From Nostoc sp. FACHB-280 (GTDB lineage Bacteria > Cyanobacteriota > Cyanobacteriia > Cyanobacteriales > Nostocaceae): DNA of 50,733 nt. The notes beneath the pieces are model-generated. The model searched no databases. It was not told the DNA's origin and saw only the letters and a list, made by a program, of their open reading frames with translations. The stretch is from positions 1-50,733 of the forward strand of contig NZ_JACJSD010000049.1 in NCBI RefSeq assembly GCF_014697615.1, written 5' to 3'. A program made the translations under genes and the position numbers. Below, piece by piece: positions 21,578-28,711 of this stretch. Each line of letters opens with the position of its first letter. The stretch's first letter is position 1.

Positions 21578-24196
21578 ATGATTTCTACAGATAAACAGCC
21601 AAAAACAAATAGTAGAAGATGGAAGGCTATTTGTTTATCTGCTTACTTCTTGCTATCGTTAGTATCGACATTCATTTTTGTGACTGTTCCACCTATTGTC
21701 ACAGTATCTTATGCAGTTGAACTTAATCCAGAAGTCCGTTTAAAAGATTTATTAGAACAGGGAAAAGCATTGTATGAAGCAGGAAGATTAGTAGAAGCAC
21801 AAGATATTTTGCAGAAAGTCTTGGAAAAGTATAAGGCTTTAGGAAACAAGTTGCGGCAAGCTTTAACGTTGAGTAACCTCGCTTTAGTTTATCAACAGCA
21901 GGGAATGTTTGCTCAAGCGAACACAACCATTAATCAGAGTTTGCAATTGTTAGGTAATCATAATTCTCAACAATACTTGCACGTTCTGGCTCAAACGTTA
22001 AAAATTCAAGGAAGTATAAAATTGGAGCAAGGGCAATCTCAACAAGCATTACAAATTTGGCAACAAGCTGAAGCAATATATACTAAAATTAGCGATCGCA
22101 CTGGCATCACTCATACTCGCATTAATCAAGCACAAGCATTGCAAGTATTAGGATTTTACCGTCGTGCTTTGAATATTTTGACAGCAGTCAATGAAGATTT
22201 ACAATCTCAACCAGATTCTTTGATTAAAGCCATAGAGTTGCGCTCACTTGGTGATGCACTCCAACTAACTGGAGATTTAGCCCAATCACGCCAAGTTCTG
22301 CAAGACAGCCTGAAAATTGCCCAAAAATTGCAGTCTAGTCCAGAAATTAGCGCCACGTTCCTCAGTTTGGGAAACACTGCTAGAATTGCCCAAGATGATC
22401 AAAATGCTATCACCTTTTATCAACAAGCAATTGCTCAAGCTACTTCACCCCTCACTAAAGTTCAAGCACAAATTAATCTTTTAACTATCCTATTAAATAC
22501 ACAACAATGGGCAACTGCCAAACCTTTATTAACACAAATTACCTCGGAACTAAATAATTTACCCCTATCTCAAATAGCCGTTTATGCCAGAATTAATTTT
22601 ACTCAAAGTTTGATTAAAAGTGCTGATTTGAAAGACCAACATCTTATCAAAGAGACTGCAAAAATATTAGTTACAGCAGTCAAACTAGCACAAGACCTTG
22701 GTGACAAACGTGCTGAATCTTACGCCATAGGAACTCTGGGCAAGCTTTATGAATATGAAAAACAGTGGATAAACGCCCAAAAATTGACGCAACAAGCACT
22801 TACCTTAGCTCAATCAGTCAATGCACCAGATATTGCTTACAATTGGTATTGGCAATTAGGACGCTTACTCAAACAACAGGGAGATATTCAAGGCGCGATC
22901 TCCGCCTATGATGCAGCTGTAAATGAGTTGCAATCTCTAAGAAATGACCTTGTAGCAGTTAATCGAGATGTGCAATTTTCTTTTAGAGAAAGTGTAGAAC
23001 CTGTTTATCGTGAATCAGTAGCTTTGCTTTTGAGTTTACCGAAAAATCAGCTAAATCAACAAATATTAGATAAAGCACGCCAGCGAATTGAAGCACTCCA
23101 GTTAGCAGATTTAGATAATTTTTTTCGAGAAGCTTGTTTAAATGTTACAAAGGTTATTTTAGACGAAATTGTAGATCAAGATAACCCTACCGCCGCCGTT
23201 ATTTATCCAATTATTTTACCAGAAAAATTACAAATTATTATTAAGTTGCCTCAGCAACCTCTCCGACATTATGCAATCAATAAATCTCAAATTGAACTAG
23301 AAAAAATATTAGGAGAATTGCGGCAATATATAACTGAGCCTGACAGACTTGCAGAGGTTCAATCTCTCTCTCAACAAATATATAGTTGGCTGATTCAACC
23401 AATAGAATCTGACTTACAACGTAGCAAGATAAATACTTTAATTTTTGTCCTGGATGGTGCATTGCGAAATGTCCCAATGGCAGCACTCTATGATGGTAAA
23501 CAATATTTAGTAGAAAAATATGCTGTGGCTTTAAATTTAGGACTGCAATTACAAAATCCCAAGTCTTTAGCAAAAGAAAGGTTGCAAGTTCTGGCAGGAG
23601 GTTTGATAAATCCGCCATCTCAATTCGCGCAATTTTCCCCTTTACCAGAAATTCAATCTGAGTTCGACTTGATTGCCAAAGCAGGGGCAAATACTACAAA
23701 ACTTTTAGATCGAGATTTTACTAGTAAAGCCCTAGAACGACAAATTAGCTCCGTTGGGTTTAATGTAGTTCACTTAGCAACTCATGGACAATTTAGTTCT
23801 CGTTCTGAAGATACATTTATTTTGGCTACAGATGGGCCAATTAATGTTACTGACTTTGATTTGCTATTACGTCGTCGAGATGAGACAACCTCGCAAGCTT
23901 TAGAACTTTTGGTTTTGAGTGCTTGTCAAACAGCAACCGGGGATAACCGCGCCACATTGGGGTTAGCTGGGGTAGCTGTGCGGGCAGGTGCAAAAAGTAC
24001 AATGGCCAGTCTGTGGAATGTAGGCGATCGCTCTACTGCTATATTAGTTGGTGAGTTTTATCGTCAGTTAATTTCTGCGAAAGTGACAAAAGCCGAAGCC
24101 TTGCGTCGCGCTCAATTAACGCTTTTACAAAAGTATCCAAACTACAGCCGTCCTGGTTATTGGGCGGCTTATGTTTTAGTCGGGAATTGGCTGTGA
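21578..24196 (+). CDS. Membrane-anchored TPR-CHAT protein
   Basis: 872 residues from the ATG at 21578 (MISTDKQPKTNSRRWKA); the open frame extends upstream to 21317 only through the unrelated fragment. A basic start and a hydrophobic stretch (ICLSAYFLLSLVSTFIFVTV) give a signal anchor or signal peptide, so the bulk is probably periplasmic. Residues about 60-480 hold TPR repeats (EAGRLVEAQDILQKVLEKYK and similar). Residues about 560-872 form a CHAT domain with His736 in HLATHGQF and Cys783 in LSACQTA, the expected protease pair. TPR-CHAT proteins are abundant in filamentous cyanobacteria; substrates are unknown. Confidence 0.87.
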   Translation: MISTDKQPKTNSRRWKAICLSAYFLLSLVSTFIFVTVPPIVTVSYAVELNPEVRLKDLLEQGKALYEAGRLVEAQDILQKVLEKYKALGNKLRQALTLSNLALVYQQQGMFAQANTTINQSLQLLGNHNSQQYLHVLAQTLKIQGSIKLEQGQSQQALQIWQQAEAIYTKISDRTGITHTRINQAQALQVLGFYRRALNILTAVNEDLQSQPDSLIKAIELRSLGDALQLTGDLAQSRQVLQDSLKIAQKLQSSPEISATFLSLGNTARIAQDDQNAITFYQQAIAQATSPLTKVQAQINLLTILLNTQQWATAKPLLTQITSELNNLPLSQIAVYARINFTQSLIKSADLKDQHLIKETAKILVTAVKLAQDLGDKRAESYAIGTLGKLYEYEKQWINAQKLTQQALTLAQSVNAPDIAYNWYWQLGRLLKQQGDIQGAISAYDAAVNELQSLRNDLVAVNRDVQFSFRESVEPVYRESVALLLSLPKNQLNQQILDKARQRIEALQLADLDNFFREACLNVTKVILDEIVDQDNPTAAVIYPIILPEKLQIIIKLPQQPLRHYAINKSQIELEKILGELRQYITEPDRLAEVQSLSQQIYSWLIQPIESDLQRSKINTLIFVLDGALRNVPMAALYDGKQYLVEKYAVALNLGLQLQNPKSLAKERLQVLAGGLINPPSQFAQFSPLPEIQSEFDLIAKAGANTTKLLDRDFTSKALERQISSVGFNVVHLATHGQFSSRSEDTFILATDGPINVTDFDLLLRRRDETTSQALELLVLSACQTATGDNRATLGLAGVAVRAGAKSTMASLWNVGDRSTAILVGEFYRQLISAKVTKAEALRRAQLTLLQKYPNYSRPGYWAAYVLVGNWL

Positions 24197-24319
24197 TCAC
24201 AGTGTCGTAATATATTAAGAAATTTCACAACTGCTGTTCACGTAAAAAGTCGCCTGCATAAACCTCAGTATCACACGTACTAGATAGATGTGACCTACGA
24301 TTACATGAGGAAAAACTGT

Positions 24320-25807
24320 ATGGTTACTAGATACGGTACTAATTTTAATGACAATGGCACAGTTCAAAACGGAGTATATTACCCTGCACTTGTCGGTACT
24401 GATGGCGATGATCGGATTTTTGGATTGGCAGGTAACGATATTATAGAAGGTCGTGCTGGCAATGACTTGATTCGGGGTGGTGATGGAGTCGATTATTTAT
24501 CAGGTGGTGATGGCAACGATACCATAATTGGCGATCGCGGCAATGACACCTTCGTAGGTGGGTATGGTAACGACCGACTCATCTGGAACAACGGCGATGG
24601 TAGCGACAGAATCAGTGGTAATAGTGGGTACGATGTAGTTGAGGTCAATGGTGCAGGTGTAGGTGATAACTTCCGCTTGCAAGCTGATGCTCAAGGTAGA
24701 GCTATTTTTGAGCGCCTCAACTTAGTGCCGTTTACCTTAACTGTGGATACGGCGGAGAAGTTTGAAATTAATGGTCAAGGTGGCGATGACATCTTAGATG
24801 TCAACAGCTTGGCAGGAACTAGCATCACTAGTGTGCAGTTTACAGGTGGCGCAGGTCATGACTTACTTGATGGTAGAGGTACAGCTACACCATTAATAGG
24901 TTATGGCGATGAAGGTAACGACACTCTTTATGGTGGTACTGGCAATGACCGTCTTGATGGTGGTACTGGTAATGACTTAATCCGGGGTGGTGATGGAGTC
25001 GATTATTTATCAGGTGGCGATGGTAACGATACCATAATTGGCGATCGCGGCAATGATACCTTTGCAGGTGGCTACGGTAACGACCGACTCATCTGGAATA
25101 ACGGCGACGGTAGCGACAGAATCAGTGGTAACAGTGGCTACGATGTAGTTGAGGTCAATGGTGCAGGTGTAGGTGATAACTTCCGCTTGCAAGCCGATGC
25201 CCAAGGCAGAGCCATTTTTGACCGCCTCAACTTAGTGGCGTTTACCTTAACTGTGGATACGGCGGAGAAGTTTGAAATCAATGGTCAAGGTGGCGATGAC
25301 ATCTTAGATGTCAACAGCTTGGCAGGAACTAGCATCACTAGTGTGCAGTTTACAGGCGGCGCAGGTAATGACTTACTCAATGGTCGTGACACAGCTACAC
25401 CATTAGTAGGTTATGGCGATGAAGGTAACGACACACTTTATGGTGGTACTGGCAATGACTACCTTTATGGTGGTGCTGGCAACGACTACCTAGCCGGTGG
25501 TGCTGGTAACGACTACCTATCTGGTGGTTTAGGCAGTGATGTACTCAATGGTGGATATGGTGCAGATCAATTCTACTTCGCTGCGAAACCTCAGTCTCAG
25601 TGGGATGGCATAGACGCTATCAAAGACTTCAGTCGCGCCCAGGGAGATAAAGTGGTCATTAGCAAAGTTGGTTTTGGTGCTAGTAGCCTGAATCAATTTA
25701 GCTATGACAACATTACAGGTGGTTTATCTTATCAAGGCCAGGTGTTTGCAACTATCGACAATAAACCTGCTGGTTTCTCAGTTTATACAGATGTTGTTTT
25801 AGCTTAA
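24320..25807 (+). CDS. RTX (hemolysin-type calcium-binding repeat) secreted protein
   Basis: 495 residues from the ATG at 24320 (MVTRYGTNFNDNG), chosen for GAGGA 8 bases upstream; an ATG at 24305 is possible. Several blocks of GGxGxDxLx nonapeptides (GGDGNDTIIGDRGNDTF, GGAGNDYLAGGAGNDYLSGG) would form calcium-binding parallel beta rolls. Between them are two nearly identical 170-residue units (24461-24970 and 24971-25480). The last about 70 residues (IKDFSRAQGDKVVIS and on) resemble the C-terminal domain that carries type I secretion signals. No N-terminal signal peptide. The exporter genes lie 3-7 kb downstream on the same strand, so it is probably their cargo. Confidence 0.88.
   Translation: MVTRYGTNFNDNGTVQNGVYYPALVGTDGDDRIFGLAGNDIIEGRAGNDLIRGGDGVDYLSGGDGNDTIIGDRGNDTFVGGYGNDRLIWNNGDGSDRISGNSGYDVVEVNGAGVGDNFRLQADAQGRAIFERLNLVPFTLTVDTAEKFEINGQGGDDILDVNSLAGTSITSVQFTGGAGHDLLDGRGTATPLIGYGDEGNDTLYGGTGNDRLDGGTGNDLIRGGDGVDYLSGGDGNDTIIGDRGNDTFAGGYGNDRLIWNNGDGSDRISGNSGYDVVEVNGAGVGDNFRLQADAQGRAIFDRLNLVAFTLTVDTAEKFEINGQGGDDILDVNSLAGTSITSVQFTGGAGNDLLNGRDTATPLVGYGDEGNDTLYGGTGNDYLYGGAGNDYLAGGAGNDYLSGGLGSDVLNGGYGADQFYFAAKPQSQWDGIDAIKDFSRAQGDKVVISKVGFGASSLNQFSYDNITGGLSYQGQVFATIDNKPAGFSVYTDVVLA
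24461..25480 (+). repeat. 510-bp tandem duplication inside the RTX gene
   Basis: Two consecutive 510-bp (170-codon) units, 24461-24970 and 24971-25480, nearly identical at DNA level with mostly synonymous differences. The reading frame is preserved. Confidence 0.9.
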
Positions 25808-26086
25808 AAAGCTTTTTGCCACCACTTCAATTCTGCATAAATCTCATACCAATTTGGATTTTAGATTTTGGATTGTAAAAAAGTTGTTTTATAAGCTTTT
25901 AAACAATTCATCTGTAGCAATCATTTTTCAAATTGGTATCATTTTCAAAAGTCTTCTCATCACTCCCATAGTCTCAAATCCTGAAATTGAATTGCAGGTG
26001 ATTTTGTTTTGGGCCCAAACAAAAATTTCATCTGCTGATTTCAATTTCACCAAAACCTAATTCACACTCTAATTTAAGGAAACAAA

Positions 26087-26842
26087 ATGTCTAATTATAA
26101 TCTTGGTACCATAGGCAGCACCCCAGTCGTTAAAAACAACTTTAGTTTAAGTGAAAGCGCGCCTAATGATATCTTTCAGTTTCGGATTAATAGTACTAGC
26201 AACGTCAATTTATCTTTAACAGATATCAGTGCTGGTGATGATGCTGACATAATACTTTATCGAGACAATGGTAATGGTGTCTTTGATGCAGGCGACCTAT
26301 TGAGTAGCCAAGTAGTTGGTCTTGCCAATGCCTCTGGTAATAGAGATGACGCAATTAACCGCCGATTAGATGCAGGTACTTATTTTGCCGAAGTTCGTCG
26401 CTTTGGGCTTAGAAGTTCGGGTAGTGTAAGTTACGATTTTGCTGTGTCTGCAACTGCATCTAACTCTACCGCTGGTTTTAGTAATCTCCTACCGAAAGAG
26501 TTTGAACTTGGTAATTTATCAGGTGATGTTACTCGCAGTAATAATGTCAGCAATGTTGACACCTCAGATACTTACTCTTTCTCTTTAGGATTGTTTGAAG
26601 GTGTAAACATTACACTCAGCAATCTCCTCGCTGATGCTGACATTAGACTGATTCGAGACTCTAACAACAATCGTATTGTTGATGCAGGTGAGGAAGTCGC
26701 ACGCTCTACTAGGGGTGGTACTACATCAGAGTTAATTTCTAACATTAGGCAATCTGGTGATTACTTCTTGCAGGTCAATCAATTCAGTGGACAGACTGGG
26801 TATGCTTTAACGTTTGACCACTTCACTACCCCTGAAGCTTAA
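26087..26842 (+). CDS. PPC-like secreted protein, paralogue A
   Basis: 251 residues; AAGGA 6 bases before the ATG. Two repeats of a pre-peptidase C-terminal (PPC) type beta-sandwich: SLSESAPNDIFQFRINSTSN...LSLTDISAGDDADIILYRD...LDAGTYFAEV, and again NVSNVDTSDTYSFSLGLFEG...ADIRLIRDSNNN...SGDYFLQV. No N-terminal signal peptide, and it starts like the RTX protein with a short polar segment, so type I export is plausible given the operon-like neighbourhood. The acidic DGNGVFDAGD and DSNNNRIVDAGE loops could bind calcium. It is about 75% similar by eye to the next gene, including its leader. Confidence 0.78.
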   Translation: MSNYNLGTIGSTPVVKNNFSLSESAPNDIFQFRINSTSNVNLSLTDISAGDDADIILYRDNGNGVFDAGDLLSSQVVGLANASGNRDDAINRRLDAGTYFAEVRRFGLRSSGSVSYDFAVSATASNSTAGFSNLLPKEFELGNLSGDVTRSNNVSNVDTSDTYSFSLGLFEGVNITLSNLLADADIRLIRDSNNNRIVDAGEEVARSTRGGTTSELISNIRQSGDYFLQVNQFSGQTGYALTFDHFTTPEA

Positions 26843-26879
26843 TTTGTAATTTTGTAGTAACGCACAATCCCAAATTTGC

Positions 26880-26912
26880 GGTGCGTTATAGACGTTCATC
26901 CTATAACGCACC
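26880..26912 (+). terminator. Hairpin after PPC paralogue A
   Basis: Perfect 12-bp arms GGTGCGTTATAG / CTATAACGCACC around a 9-base loop, 38 bp past the stop. This GTGCGTTAT hairpin family is a widespread Nostoc intergenic repeat and may also act as a terminator. Confidence 0.7.
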
Positions 26913-26956
26913 CTACCAATCTTATCAACCAAACTTGATATTACAGGCTCAAACTT

Positions 26957-27020
26957 TGAAATTAAATTGCAGATGATTTTATTTTCAATCTAAACAAATA
27001 ATTACATCTGCTAATTTCAA
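26957..27020 (+). promoter_or_regulatory. Conserved leader element of the PPC paralogues
   Basis: GAAATTAAATTGCAGATGAT and ATCTGCTAATTTC form an interrupted inverted repeat about 40-100 bp before the ATG at 27063. The same element lies at 25983-26043 before paralogue A, so it was either duplicated or conserved as a regulatory site. Confidence 0.45.
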
Positions 27021-27062
27021 CTCGACTAAATTACAATCAACACTCTCATTCAAGAAGAAAAC

Positions 27063-27809
27063 ATGGCTACGTTTAATCTTGGGACACTACTAAACAGTAC
27101 TCCTGTTGTTAGAAGCAACTTCACTGTAAGTGAAACCGCCCCTAATGATGTATTTCAGTTTCGCATTAATAGTACCAGAAACGTTAATCTGACTGTGACA
27201 GATATCAGTACTGGTGATGATGTTGATTTAGTGCTGTTTCGGGATAACGGCAACGGTGTGTTTGATTCAGGCGACCTTGAATTAGGCGCGTCTCCTAATC
27301 AGATCAACAGAGATGAGTCGATTAATCATCGATTAGATGCAGGTACTTATTTTGCCGAAGTTCACCGCCTTTCTTTTAGTAGTTCAGGTACTGGAATTTA
27401 CGATTTTGCTGTGTCTGCAACTTTGCCCAATACAACACTTGGTTATAATAACCTTCTGCCGAGAGAATTTGAACTTGGGAACTTGTCGGGTGATGTAACT
27501 CGCTTTAATGTTATAACTAATACCAACACCTCAGATACATACTCTTTCTCTTTAGGATCGTTTGAGGGTGTAAACATTACACTTAGCAACCTATTCGCTG
27601 ATGCTGACATCAGACTAATTCGAGACTCTAATAACAATCGCATTGTTGATTCAGGCGAAATAGTTGCAAGTTCTACTAATGGTGGTAATGTTTCGGATGT
27701 GATTTCTAACATTAGAGACTCTGGTAATTACTTCTTGCAAGTCAATCAATTTAGTGGCACTACTGGTTACAGATTGGCTTTTGATCACTTTACGACTCCT
27801 GAAGCGTAA
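27063..27809 (+). CDS. PPC-like secreted protein, paralogue B
   Basis: 248 residues, same domain plan as the gene at 26087: two PPC-type beta-sandwich units (FTVSETAPNDVFQFRINSTR, TVTDISTGDDVDLVLFRDNG and YSFSLGSFEGVNITLSNLFA, ADIRLIRDSNNNRIVDSGE). It ends with the same DHFTTPEA tail as paralogue A, a possible C-terminal export or anchoring signal. AAGAAG precedes the ATG. It lies in a run of genes ending in a type I exporter. Both copies are intact and have diverged, so they are older than the duplication in the RTX gene. Confidence 0.78.
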   Translation: MATFNLGTLLNSTPVVRSNFTVSETAPNDVFQFRINSTRNVNLTVTDISTGDDVDLVLFRDNGNGVFDSGDLELGASPNQINRDESINHRLDAGTYFAEVHRLSFSSSGTGIYDFAVSATLPNTTLGYNNLLPREFELGNLSGDVTRFNVITNTNTSDTYSFSLGSFEGVNITLSNLFADADIRLIRDSNNNRIVDSGEIVASSTNGGNVSDVISNIRDSGNYFLQVNQFSGTTGYRLAFDHFTTPEA

Positions 27810-27819
27810 ATAACAAGAT

Positions 27820-27847
27820 TATGGTGCGTTATTTGGAACGCACCATA
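27820..27847 (+). terminator. Hairpin after PPC paralogue B
   Basis: Perfect 11-bp arms TATGGTGCGTT / AACGCACCATA with a 6-base loop, 11 bp past the stop codon. It belongs to the same GTGCGTT family as the hairpin at 26880-26912. Confidence 0.7.
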
Positions 27848-27882
27848 CCAATTTTGATAATTTTTACTGCACTTTCCACAAT

Positions 27883-28680
27883 ATGAATACAGCTTTACAA
27901 TTAGGCGACGCGATCGCACCTCCAAATATAATTCCTTTATTAGCTAGTTACAACTTAATGCCACAATTTTTATGTGAAAGTATTATCGATGCTGCAATTG
28001 CATCAATTAGTTGTACACAAGCAGAAATCAATCATGCCCTTGAGCAATTTTATCAACATTGGGATTTAAAAACTGACAAGAAAATCCAAGATTGGTGCTT
28101 ACGTTATGGTTTTCATCACCAACAGGTAAAAATTTTAGCAACTCGCAAACTCAGAATTGAGAAATTTAAACAAGCAACTTGGGGAAATCAATTAGAATCT
28201 TATTTTCTTCAACGTAAAAGACAGCTAGATAAAGTTATTTACTCTTTAATTCGGATAGAAAATAGAGGAACTGCTAACGAATTATTTTTTCGGATTGCTG
28301 AAGGTGAACAGGTTTTTGCTGAATTAGCTAAAGAATATTCTCAAGGATTGGAAGCTGATACAGGTGGAATTATTGGCCCGGTGGAATTTGGTAGTATTAC
28401 TCCTAATTTTGCTCAGTTGCTTTATACAAGCCAAGTTGGTGTAGTGCAATCACCTGTACCTTGGGGCAATTTATGGGTAATTGTTCGGGTAGAAAAGATA
28501 ATTCCTGCACAATTAGATGATTTTATGCGCCAAAGATTGTTGCAAGAAAATTTTGAAGCTTGGTTGCAACAGCAAATAAGTCAATTGTCGCCAGAAGAGA
28601 AGCTTTGGATGGGAGTTGGTTTGTCTCACGCAGAGACGCATACTTCGACTTCGCTCAGTAACCAGAGGCGCGGAGAGTGA
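27883..28680 (+). CDS. Parvulin-type peptidyl-prolyl isomerase of a type I secretion locus
   Basis: 265 residues. The N-terminal 110 residues are helical (SurA/PrsA-like chaperone part). Residues about 125-205 form a PpiC/parvulin domain: FRIAEGEQVFAELAKEYSQG, DTGGIIGPVEFGSITPNFAQ, and VVQSPVPWGNLWVIVRVEKI. No signal peptide is seen, so it should act in the cytoplasm, perhaps holding cargo for export. Such proteins often lie beside HlyB/HlyD-like genes in cyanobacteria, as here. The last about 18 residues (SHAETHTSTSLSNQRRGE) are encoded by a dispersed repeat and probably replaced the original end. Confidence 0.82.
   Translation: MNTALQLGDAIAPPNIIPLLASYNLMPQFLCESIIDAAIASISCTQAEINHALEQFYQHWDLKTDKKIQDWCLRYGFHHQQVKILATRKLRIEKFKQATWGNQLESYFLQRKRQLDKVIYSLIRIENRGTANELFFRIAEGEQVFAELAKEYSQGLEADTGGIIGPVEFGSITPNFAQLLYTSQVGVVQSPVPWGNLWVIVRVEKIIPAQLDDFMRQRLLQENFEAWLQQQISQLSPEEKLWMGVGLSHAETHTSTSLSNQRRGE
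28632..28680. repeat. Dispersed Nostoc-type repeat forming the gene's 3' end
   Basis: CGCAGAGACGCATACTTCGA, CTTCGCTCAGTAACCAGAGG and CGCGGAGAG belong to a degenerate repeat family common in Nostocales intergenic DNA. Here it supplies the last codons of the PPIase gene. Confidence 0.6.
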
Positions 28681-28711
28681 GAGATTTTTCTAATTACTAT
28701 TATTAAATAAT

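Noticed and set aside
24500-25204. Minus-strand frames of 64 residues, seen twice in the RTX gene
   Set aside because: They are mirror images of the glycine/aspartate repeats and recur only because the DNA is duplicated.
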